Below are positions 6,616-12,611 of a DNA stretch of 12,653 bases, piece after piece. Under the pieces are notes generated by a model. The model was given only the letters and a program-made list of their open reading frames with translations, searched no databases and was not told the DNA's origin. Position numbers and translations under genes: made by a program. Each line of letters starts with the position of its first letter. Position 1 is the stretch's first letter. Origin of the DNA: Caryophanales bacterium UBA4691 (lineage in GTDB: Bacteria > Bacillota_I > Bacilli_A > RFN20 > CAG-826). The stretch lies in the NCBI GenBank assembly GCA_002404865.1, contig DHKP01000001.1:12330-24982 (forward strand), read 5' to 3'.

Positions 6616-8265
6616 ATGATGCATTGGGGAAAAAGAAATCACAAAGGGCTGACGGCAGGGACTTTTTCTGGAGACCACGTTCCAAAAACGACTGGAATTA
6701 TCTATTCTTTTTCCGGAATTTTTCGCGATGCATGTACGATTTTGGTTTCAGGTTTCTATCTAACGTTTGCCAAAACTAGCGGATTGCTTGGAACCGGTCA
6801 AGAATATCTTCAGCAGCTTTCGACCATTTCTATTATCTTTGCTTTGCTTCTTATTTGGGATGGCTTCAACGATCCTATTATGTCGTTTTTTGTAGAGCGC
6901 TGCCATTTTAAAAGTGGGAAATACCGCCCATGGATCTTGTTAGGAGCGATTGGAACTAGCTTAGTCGTCCTTTCGATGTTCCTTTTCGAACCGCGAGGAT
7001 GGTGGTTTGTCGCGATGTTTGGAGTCTATTATTTCCTTTGGGACTTCGCATTTACGATGAATGACATTGCTTATTGGGCGATGCTACCGAGTTTAACGAG
7101 CGAGGAGGGAGAACGGAAAAGGCTAACTGCCCTCGTTTCGATTGCGGCGATGCTTGGAAATATCGGGATGAATGTTCTTGTTGTCATTTTGCAAGGCGAT
7201 GGCTCAAATAATTATCGCCTTTTTGGCTACATCGCCATTCCAACAACCGTCTTATTTTTGCTTTCTCAAGTCTTCGTTTATTTCTTTTGCAAGGAACATG
7301 AGCGTGATTTGGTGCAAGAAGCAATTTCAAAAAAGACGAAATTCTTCGACTTGTTTAAAGTTTTTAAGCAAAGCAAACCATTACGTATGGTGGTTATTTC
7401 GATTTTTTTCTATTACTTATTGGGCAATATCACCATGGGATTTGGCTATGACTATTTCTATTTCACGTATGGAGGGATACAGCTTGGAGGAGCGGTTGCG
7501 GTTTGGTTCCTAGTTTTCTATATCTTAGGTGCATTATCCTCGCAAATCCTTTATCCAACGATCGCAAAACGTTTTTCTTATATGACGATTATGCGCATAG
7601 GATTCTATACCTGCATTTCTTGTTTCCTCTTGTTTTTCTTAATTGGTGTCCCTCTTTTTGGTGATAAGCCTATCGCTTATAGCGAGCCTACTTTCTTTAG
7701 CGGGACAACTTTGCTCAACCCCTTCAATGGCACAGGGTGGCTCGTTTTCATTCCGACATTCTTTTTCTCAATGGCTTTAGGCATTATGTATTTGGTGCAA
7801 CTTGTTTTGCTTCAGGATTCGATTGATTATAACGAATGGAAATTTGGTGAAAGAAAAGAAGCGGTTGCGTTTGCTTGGCGGCCTCTTGATTCAAAACTCG
7901 CTGGAGCTTTGGAAAAAGGTCTTTATAGTATCGCGATTATGGCGAGTGGAGTATATCTCACCTTAGACGCCGTGAATGAAGCCAATCAGAAGCGCGAAGC
8001 TACTTTAGTTAGCGCTAGTGAGGCCAGTGAGCTAATTTCTACCGCCTTTAATAACGTCACTAATGAAATGAAAATCGCTTTTGCCGCTTGGTTTATCGGC
8101 TCAATAATTATTTGCTTAGTTGGCGAATTCCTTTCGATTCGATTTGGCTACAATATCAGTGAAAAAGAACATAATCGAATTCTAAAAGAATTAGAGGTTC
8201 GCCACGAAAAGGATAAGGAAGCCTATGCCCAAGAAATAGAAGCGAATTCTGAAAGCGATTTGTAA
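6616..8265 (+). CDS. GPH-family (MFS) cation:glycoside/sugar symporter
   Basis: Membrane transporter of about 549 aa with roughly 12 hydrophobic helices. Family marks are the early loop DGFNDPIMSFFVERCHFKSGKYRPWIL (conserved Asp residues and the RPW motif of the melibiose-carrier/glycoside-pentoside-hexuronide group) and the late DSIDYNEWKFGERKEAVAFAW with Lys-x-Gly-Ala, a GPH hallmark. A charged cytoplasmic tail of about 40 residues closes the protein. GPH members use H+ or Na+; coupling to the Na+ gradient made by the neighbouring decarboxylase is inference. Substrate cannot be read from sequence. I chose ATG 6616 over TTG 6595: the upstream residues overlap the putative -10 box. ATG 6619 is equally possible. 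No SD is visible. Confidence 0.88.
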   Translation: MMHWGKRNHKGLTAGTFSGDHVPKTTGIIYSFSGIFRDACTILVSGFYLTFAKTSGLLGTGQEYLQQLSTISIIFALLLIWDGFNDPIMSFFVERCHFKSGKYRPWILLGAIGTSLVVLSMFLFEPRGWWFVAMFGVYYFLWDFAFTMNDIAYWAMLPSLTSEEGERKRLTALVSIAAMLGNIGMNVLVVILQGDGSNNYRLFGYIAIPTTVLFLLSQVFVYFFCKEHERDLVQEAISKKTKFFDLFKVFKQSKPLRMVVISIFFYYLLGNITMGFGYDYFYFTYGGIQLGGAVAVWFLVFYILGALSSQILYPTIAKRFSYMTIMRIGFYTCISCFLLFFLIGVPLFGDKPIAYSEPTFFSGTTLLNPFNGTGWLVFIPTFFFSMALGIMYLVQLVLLQDSIDYNEWKFGERKEAVAFAWRPLDSKLAGALEKGLYSIAIMASGVYLTLDAVNEANQKREATLVSASEASELISTAFNNVTNEMKIAFAAWFIGSIIICLVGEFLSIRFGYNISEKEHNRILKELEVRHEKDKEAYAQEIEANSESDL

Positions 8266-8326
8266 TTAGAATAACAATTTTTTAAGGTTGATTTTTGCTG
8301 CTTTGTTTCGTAAAAAGGGAATGAAT

Positions 8327-8350
8327 CCACGGTTTGTTTTCGTGGCTTTT
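8327..8350 (+). terminator. Possible weak intrinsic terminator after the symporter gene
   Basis: CCACG, 9-nt loop, CGTGG, then CTTTT. The 5-bp stem and short T-run make it a modest candidate, but no better one lies between the symporter stop and the tRNA promoter. Confidence 0.35.
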
Positions 8351-8371
8351 ACTGAGAAAAAAAGTTCTCCC

Positions 8372-8398
8372 TTGTTTTTCCTTTGACTTGTGTATAAG
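8372..8398 (+). promoter_or_regulatory. Promoter of tRNA-fMet
   Basis: -10 box TATAAG (8393-8398) directly preceded by ACTTGTG. The -35 is unclear (TTGTTT at 8372 with a 15-nt spacer). The expected transcription start near 8405 leaves a 15-nt leader. Confidence 0.5.
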
Positions 8399-8419
8399 AT
8401 AGTCGAGCCGAAAATTTAT

Positions 8420-8496
8420 CGCGGGGTAGGGCAGCCTGGTAGCCTGCCAGGCCCATAACCTGGAGGTCGGTGGTTCAAATCCACCCCCCGCAACCA
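8420..8496 (+). tRNA. Initiator tRNA-fMet (CAT), 77 nt, with C33 and A29:U41
   Basis: Complete cloverleaf with encoded CCA. Acceptor CGCGGGG pairs with CCCCGCA, leaving the C1:A72 mismatch that marks bacterial initiators. D-stem GGGC/GCCT, D-loop AGCCTGGTA, variable AGGTC, T-arm GGTGG-TTCAAAT-CCACC, discriminator A73. The anticodon arm is CCAGG-CCCATAA-CCTGG with anticodon CAT at 8454-8456. Two features are unusual: position 33 is C rather than the near-universal U, and the third stem pair from the loop is A29:U41, so only two of the three G:C pairs typical of initiators are present. Everything else folds perfectly, so a functional gene is likely. GCCGA in the leader (8407-8411) and TCGGC in the trailer (8498-8502) are complementary. 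Confidence 0.95.
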
Positions 8497-8507
8497 ATCG
8501 GCAAACG

Positions 8508-8536
8508 CTCCTGTTGCTTCAGGAGTTTTTTATTTT
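8508..8536 (+). terminator. Intrinsic terminator of tRNA-fMet
   Basis: Perfect 6-bp stem CTCCTG-TTGCTT-CAGGAG followed by TTTTTTATTTT, beginning 12 nt after the tRNA. The tRNA is thus transcribed as a single-gene unit. Confidence 0.85.
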
Positions 8537-8548
8537 AAATGGAATCTC

Positions 8549-9097
8549 TTATTTTAGAACAGTAATGTTTTCGCTAATCCAATCCTTGATGACAAGCGAA
8601 GCGTTCTCCATATAGTTTGCGTAAATGGCAAACCCTTCTTTGACCTTAACGCCAGGGATTTCATGTTGAATGTCATCTAAGCTATATAAGAAAAGCTGGC
8701 CGCCATGCGTTACGAAAGGAATAACGGTTTTTCCCTTAAAATCATGTTCTTTCAAGAAAGAATTGATCAGGCGAGGGCAACTTCCCCACCAGTTAGGATA
8801 ACCCAAAAAGACTATGTCATAGTCATTGAAATTTGTTGGTCCCGCAATTAATTTTGGATAACTAGACTTTTCTTTTTCTTCTCTAGCTTGACTAGCGACC
8901 ATTGCGTAAAAGAAAGAGTAAGGCTCTAAAGGCGATATTTCGTATAAATCAGCGGTAAAACCCCTCTCGATTAATTGCTTTTCAAGGATTTTTGCTGCTT
9001 GTGCAGTATTTCCCTCCGTTCCGATATTGACGACTTTGTCATCGATTAAATTTTCTCCTCCGTGCGAGAAGTAAGCGATTAAGATTCTTTTTTGCAT
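8549..9097 (-). CDS. Flavodoxin-like protein
   Basis: Product is 182 aa, cytosolic. The N-terminal strand and phosphate loop region ILIAYFSHGGEN leads to VNIGTEGNTAQAAKIL, where the GTEGNT stretch resembles the FMN phosphate-binding loop. The middle FNDYDIVFLGYPNWWGSCPRLINSFL and KGKTVIPFVTHGG strands and loops are typical of the long flavodoxin-like (flavodoxin_4 type) proteins common in Firmicutes. The likely role is an FMN-dependent electron carrier or reductase; partner unknown. Start ATG 9097 has AGGAGG upstream (spacing about 11 nt), unlike its plus-strand neighbours. It converges on the tRNA-fMet unit and diverges from the acyltransferase. Confidence 0.85.
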   Translation of the reverse strand: MQKRILIAYFSHGGENLIDDKVVNIGTEGNTAQAAKILEKQLIERGFTADLYEISPLEPYSFFYAMVASQAREEKEKSSYPKLIAGPTNFNDYDIVFLGYPNWWGSCPRLINSFLKEHDFKGKTVIPFVTHGGQLFLYSLDDIQHEIPGVKVKEGFAIYANYMENASLVIKDWISENITVLK

Positions 9098-9204
9098 TTA
9101 TCTTATATCCTCCTGAATAAATTTTAGCTTTCTTTAAGGAGTTTTTGTTCCAAGACGCATTAATAATTCATTCTTAATTGCGTTTCTTTCGCGCAACAAT
9201 TTGT

Positions 9205-9210
9205 GTAAAA
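9205..9210 (+). promoter_or_regulatory. Candidate -10 box of the acyltransferase gene
   Basis: TAAAAT preceded by TTTGTG, ending 8 nt before ATG 9219. No convincing -35. The expected transcription start is at or 1-2 nt before the ATG. Confidence 0.4.
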
Positions 9211-9218
9211 TTGGTCCT

Positions 9219-10031
9219 ATGAGTAAAAAACGCGTTATTTATTATAGCGACCTCAATAATGATGACTTCGCAAAACGAAAAATCAAAAGAAAACCCCTTT
9301 CTGATAATTTCAAATACCTCAATAAAAGAAACTTCCTCATTCGCTTTTTTTCTTGTTTACTCTATCGACTTATCGCCATTCCCGTTGCTTGGATTTATTC
9401 AAAACTAATTTGGAATACACACGCGTCGGGGAAGAAGCGTTTGAAACGTGCTCACATACATGGAGGCTATTTCTTGTATGGCAACCATACGCAAGAAGCA
9501 GATGGAGTCATCCCCCATGGAACCATCGCTAATAATAAACGTGTGTTCACGGTTTGTTCCCAGGAGACCGTGAGTATTCCAGGGCTTAAAACACTTGTGA
9601 CGATGCTTGGGGCGCTGCCTATCCCTTCTTCTCCAAAGCAAACGCAAAATTTTTTAGAAGCAGTGGAATATTATTATAAAAAAGGCGGTGTGATTCTTAT
9701 TTATCCTGAAGCCCATATTTGGCCTTACGCAACCTTAATCCGCGATTTCCCTGATGCGAGTTTTACTTATCCTGCTCAATTAAACGCGCCAGTTGTTGCT
9801 TTCTGCAACACTTATAAAAAACGTAAGATCTTCCGTAAACTTCCGCCGAAGATTGTTACGCATATTAGCGCTCCCATTTATCCCGATACCACTCTTCCTT
9901 TGGGGGAACGCGCTCACGATTTAAGGGAGCAAGTTCATAACTTCATGGTTGATGTTTCTGGATCATTGGACAATTACGAATATGTTCGTTACGTTTATCG
10001 TCCTAAAAAAGAAAAAGACGATGATAAATGA
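9219..10031 (+). CDS. PlsC-like 1-acyl-sn-glycerol-3-phosphate acyltransferase family protein
   Basis: Predicted membrane-associated glycerolipid acyltransferase, 270 aa from ATG 9219. A basic N-terminus (1-38) is followed by a hydrophobic, probably membrane-embedded segment (39-65). The acyltransferase motif I is NHTQEADG (89-96, catalytic His90-x4-Asp95), and block III appears as IYPEAHIWPY (161-170) where most PlsC proteins have FPEGTRS. The replaced Gly and missing Arg make a subgroup with a different acceptor possible, so no gene symbol is given. The C-terminus is highly charged (KKEKDDDK). The frame extends upstream to TTG 9201, but that codon lies before the putative -10 box, and no SD precedes either start. 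No terminator is visible after the TGA stop. Confidence 0.82.
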   Translation: MSKKRVIYYSDLNNDDFAKRKIKRKPLSDNFKYLNKRNFLIRFFSCLLYRLIAIPVAWIYSKLIWNTHASGKKRLKRAHIHGGYFLYGNHTQEADGVIPHGTIANNKRVFTVCSQETVSIPGLKTLVTMLGALPIPSSPKQTQNFLEAVEYYYKKGGVILIYPEAHIWPYATLIRDFPDASFTYPAQLNAPVVAFCNTYKKRKIFRKLPPKIVTHISAPIYPDTTLPLGERAHDLREQVHNFMVDVSGSLDNYEYVRYVYRPKKEKDDDK

Positions 10032-10382
10032 GCTTTGTTTTTGGCACGAAAATCTGTTGGCAAAAGGAATGAAAGCTTTGTTAATTCAAATGAGCGTAGC
10101 CTCTAGCATTGCTTTATTTTAGTCATTTTGTAGCTTCTATTAACAAAAGGAATAAAAACGGATAGTCTTAGTAAAAAACATCGATTAATGCTATTTTTTA
10201 AAAAGTCTATTATTATAGTTGCTCGAATGATTGTCACCTTTTAATGAATGTTAAACCTGTGGTTCACCATTCTTAATTTTAATTATCCTTTTGCGCCTTT
10301 GTTTATTACTTGATTTTTAGCAAAATTCCCAAATATTGAAAAAATAATGTGCATATCATTTTCGTGCTTTATTTTATTCGGG
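10032..10382. other. Gene-free AT-rich stretch between the acyltransferase and rubrerythrin genes
   Basis: Together with the rubrerythrin leader this is 389 nt without a credible gene. I see a duplicated CAAAAGGAAT (10061-10070 and 10144-10153), a symmetrical dyad at 10246-10272 and the rubrerythrin promoter at its right end. The only peptide reading (ATG 10069, 17 codons) has its SD-like bases touching the ATG and is not supported. A small RNA or long regulatory region is possible but not demonstrable from one sequence. Confidence 0.5.
10246..10272. repeat. Symmetrical interrupted hairpin/dyad
   Basis: GAATG, 3 nt, AACC, TGT loop, GGTT, 3 nt, CATTC: 5- and 4-bp arms flank a 3x3 internal loop. 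TTAATTTTAATT follows rather than a true T-run, so a terminator for upstream transcripts or a regulator site are both possible. Confidence 0.35.
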
Positions 10383-10397
10383 TTATAATGACTTTAA
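10383..10397 (+). promoter_or_regulatory. Rubrerythrin -10 box overlapping a PerR-box-like operator
   Basis: TTATAAT-G-ACTTTAA matches the PerR consensus TTATAATnATTATAA at 12 of 14 defined positions (left half 7/7, right half 5/7). It contains the -10 hexamer TATAAT (10384-10389), so binding would block RNA polymerase. Rubrerythrin is a known PerR target in clostridia. No clear -35 was found. Confidence 0.6.
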
Positions 10398-10420
10398 TCT
10401 TGTAGGAGGGAATTTAAATT

Positions 10421-10960
10421 ATGGAATTAAAAGGATCGAAAACTGAAAAGAATCTTCTTGCCGCTTTCGCTGGTGAGAGCCAAGCTCGTAACAAATATAC
10501 TTATTTTGCGAGCAAAGCGAAAAAAGAAGGATATGAGCAAATCGCTGCCATCTTTTTAGAGACTGCGGATAACGAAAAAGAACATGCAAAACTTTGGTTT
10601 AAGTATCTTGAGGGCGGCGAAATCAAAAGCACGCTCGATAATTTAGAAGCTGCCGCTAATGGCGAGAACTACGAATGGACTGACATGTATCCAGAATTCG
10701 CTAAAGTCGCTGAAGAAGAAGGTTTCAAAGAAATCGCTGCCAAATTTAGAATGGTTGCCGAAATCGAAAAGAGCCATGAAGAGCGTTATAAGAAACTTTT
10801 AAACAATGTTAAAGGCGGCAAAGTCTTTGTAAGCGAAGACGTTGTGGTTTGGAAGTGCCGCAACTGCGGACATATTGTCGTTGGAAAATACGCTCCTGAA
10901 GTTTGTCCCGTCTGTGGCCATCCAAAGTCCTATTTCGAACTCCGCGCGCTAAATTATTAA
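10421..10960 (+). CDS. rbr: Rubrerythrin
   Basis: Cytosolic non-haem iron peroxidase that reduces H2O2 to water in anaerobes. Product is 179 aa, usual length. The N-terminal ferritin-like four-helix domain (1-130) carries the di-iron ligands: FAGESQARNKY (Glu19), ADNEKEHAKLW (Glu52-x2-His55), a Glu in the WTDMYPEFAKVAEEEG helix, and EIEKSHEERY (Glu116-x2-His119). The C-terminal rubredoxin-like domain has CRNCGH (Cys146/149) and VCPVCGHP (Cys162/165) for a single Fe. Start ATG 10421 has an excellent AGGAGGG SD. It is a single-gene unit with its own promoter and a strong terminator. The PerR-like box on the promoter predicts induction by peroxide. Electron donor not identified in the window. 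Confidence 0.97.
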   Translation: MELKGSKTEKNLLAAFAGESQARNKYTYFASKAKKEGYEQIAAIFLETADNEKEHAKLWFKYLEGGEIKSTLDNLEAAANGENYEWTDMYPEFAKVAEEEGFKEIAAKFRMVAEIEKSHEERYKKLLNNVKGGKVFVSEDVVVWKCRNCGHIVVGKYAPEVCPVCGHPKSYFELRALNY

Positions 10961-10975
10961 TTCCTTGCTAAATAG

Positions 10976-11002
10976 AGAGCCGATGATTCTCGGCTCTTTT
11001 TT
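10976..11002 (+). terminator. Intrinsic terminator of rubrerythrin
   Basis: Perfect 8-bp stem AGAGCCGA / TCGGCTCT with a 6-nt loop (TGATTC), followed by a T-run, 15 nt after the stop codon. Confidence 0.9.
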
Positions 11003-11063
11003 CGAAAAAAGCAAATATAAACCGATAATTCAGTATTTTTATACTTATTTACTGAATTGCACC

Positions 11064-11069
11064 TATAAT
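11064..11069 (+). promoter_or_regulatory. -10 box of the FAD oxidoreductase gene
   Basis: Consensus TATAAT; the -35 is poorly matched. The predicted start near 11076 gives a leader of about 30 nt that includes the palindrome at 11081-11092 and the AAAAGGAG ribosome binding site. Confidence 0.6.
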
Positions 11070-11080
11070 TAAGGTTATTA

Positions 11081-11092
11081 GGTCAATTGACC
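11081..11092. promoter_or_regulatory. Perfect 12-bp palindrome in the oxidoreductase leader, possible operator
   Basis: GGTCAATTGACC is fully self-complementary with no central loop, which suits a dimeric DNA-binding protein better than an RNA hairpin. It lies at about +5 to +16 relative to the predicted transcription start and touches the SD. Regulator unknown. Confidence 0.45.
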
Positions 11093-11106
11093 AAAAGGAG
11101 CACATA

Positions 11107-12486
11107 ATGACAGATAAGAATGTCAGAATCGCGATTGTCGGCGGCGGACCTGCTGGGCAATCGGTAGCCATGTATTTAGAAAAGAACGGCTACGACAACT
11201 ATGTCATTTTTGAGAAGAGTGATCGCGTAGGCGGAAAATGCTTCTCCCCGAAAATGAAAATCAAAAATGAAAAAGGCGAATGGGAAGACCGTACCATCGA
11301 AATGGGTGCGGTTATGGGTTGTGATACCTATTTTGCCGTTCATGAAGCCGAGATTTTTGGCGGAACGACTCATGCGAACGGGCCAAAGATGGGCCGTGTC
11401 TTCAAAAACAACGATGGTACGGACTTAAAGACCTCTAAGCTTGCTTTGCTTAAAAAGCTCTTGAAGCTAAATAAACTTTCCAAGCTTTTGAAGAAAAAGT
11501 ATTACGGCTATGATGTCAATGGACATCGCGGTGTCGCCGAAGGTAGATACGAAGGACAATGCCCAAGCCCAGAATTGAAACTTGCTCACATCGAAGGCAC
11601 TAACCCAAATCTTAAGGATTTATCGATGAGTTTTAAAGATTTTCTCAAACTCAATCACTGTGAAGACGCTGAAATGGTCTGGAAAGGTCCATATACTTCA
11701 TTTGGATATGGCTATTTCGACGAAATTCCAGCCGCTTATGTCTTGAAATACCTCGATGCTTTCACGGTACGTCAATTCTTAAAGACTGGCAATCTTTGGA
11801 CCTGGTACGATGGAACCCAATCCATTTGGGAAGGCGTCAATAAGCATCTTAAGCATCCTGCTCTGCTTAATAGTGAAGTGACAAAGATTGTCCGCAAAGA
11901 CAATAAAGTTACCATCACGGTTAATGGCAAAGAAGAAGTATTCGACAAACTCATCATCTGCACACCGCTAGAGCTATTCTTGAACTATGGCGATGCCCGC
12001 GAAGACGAAAAAACCTTATTTAGCAAGATCGTTCATAAAGAATATTTCACGATGGCTGTTCGTACGGCCGAAGAAAAGACGCCTGATATCTCTTACTATT
12101 TCTTTAGCAACATGACTCCGGAAACGATGGGGCACCTTATGGTTTTCTATCACCGTTGGCCAAATTGCGGTGCTCAACCTGTTGTCACTTTCACGCTTCG
12201 TAATCACGAAGGCATGGAAGATGTCCCGTTTGAGAAAGCAAAAGAAACAACGCTTAACGATATGGCGTATGCTGGGCTTCCTGTTGAGAAGGTTGAAAGA
12301 GTCGATGATTGGTATTACTTCCCGCACGTGAGCTGCAAAGATTACGCGGATGGCTGGTATGATAAAGTCGAAGCCATGCAAGGCAAAGACAATACTTATT
12401 ACGCTGGTGAAGTTATGGCTTTTGGCGATATGGAAGAGACCGCCGAATACGCTCGTGATCTCGTCTCCCGCTTCTTTAAAGCCTAA
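11107..12486 (+). CDS. FAD-dependent oxidoreductase (amine-oxidase-like fold)
   Basis: Product is 459 aa, flavoprotein. The N-terminal Rossmann motif is IAIVGGGPAG (8-17) with the ribose-binding acidic residue in VIFEKSDRVGGKCFS (34-46), a DRVGG second glycine pair typical of amine-oxidase/monooxygenase-type FAD enzymes. A middle strand LIICTPLELFL and the C-terminal YYAGEVMAFGDMEETAEYARDLVSRFF, the usual FAD-contacting GE motif and last helix, complete the fold. Substrate is not recognisable. A Lys/Leu-rich amphipathic stretch (109-131) may contact membrane or a partner. Start ATG 11107 has AAAAGGAG upstream. Expression appears monocistronic, between the rubrerythrin terminator and its own terminator. 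It could also be annotated simply as NAD(P)/FAD-binding protein. Confidence 0.82.
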   Translation: MTDKNVRIAIVGGGPAGQSVAMYLEKNGYDNYVIFEKSDRVGGKCFSPKMKIKNEKGEWEDRTIEMGAVMGCDTYFAVHEAEIFGGTTHANGPKMGRVFKNNDGTDLKTSKLALLKKLLKLNKLSKLLKKKYYGYDVNGHRGVAEGRYEGQCPSPELKLAHIEGTNPNLKDLSMSFKDFLKLNHCEDAEMVWKGPYTSFGYGYFDEIPAAYVLKYLDAFTVRQFLKTGNLWTWYDGTQSIWEGVNKHLKHPALLNSEVTKIVRKDNKVTITVNGKEEVFDKLIICTPLELFLNYGDAREDEKTLFSKIVHKEYFTMAVRTAEEKTPDISYYFFSNMTPETMGHLMVFYHRWPNCGAQPVVTFTLRNHEGMEDVPFEKAKETTLNDMAYAGLPVEKVERVDDWYYFPHVSCKDYADGWYDKVEAMQGKDNTYYAGEVMAFGDMEETAEYARDLVSRFFKA

Positions 12487-12501
12487 TAGTATAAGGTTCT
12501 T

Positions 12502-12533
12502 AGGTCTAGGGGTTTCCTTAGACCTTTTCTTTT
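12502..12533 (+). terminator. Intrinsic terminator of the oxidoreductase gene
   Basis: AGGTCTA pairs with TAGACCT, extended by GG/CC across a single bulged T, loop of about 5 nt, followed by TTTTCTTTT. It begins 15 nt past the stop. Confidence 0.85.
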
Positions 12534-12566
12534 GCGATTTTGCTAGAGAAATCCTAAATTTCCTCC

Positions 12567-12595
12567 TTGCAATGACCCTTTCACTTGTGGATAAT
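12567..12595 (+). promoter_or_regulatory. Promoter of tRNA-Asp
   Basis: TTGCAA (12567-12572), exact 17-nt spacer, GATAAT (12590-12595). The -10 is directly preceded by ACTTGTG, as at the tRNA-fMet promoter. Confidence 0.65.
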
Positions 12596-12611
12596 ATCTA
12601 AGCGCCTAGTT

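Noticed and set aside
8282..8497. Open frame on the minus strand beginning MVAGGGFEPPTSRLW
   Set aside because: It is the reverse complement of the tRNA-fMet gene and its promoter region; this peptide is a familiar artefact of tRNA antisense translation.
10069..10122. Small ORF MKALLIQMSVASSIALF in the rbr upstream gap
   Set aside because: The AAAAGGA motif abuts the ATG, leaving no spacer; there is no other coding support.
10208..10224. Second PerR-like site around CTATTATTATAG
   Set aside because: Only the right half resembles the consensus; the left half matches 2 of 7 positions.
11013..11379. Rubrerythrin and FAD oxidoreductase as one operon
   Set aside because: A strong intrinsic terminator at 10976-11002 and a separate TATAAT promoter lie between them.
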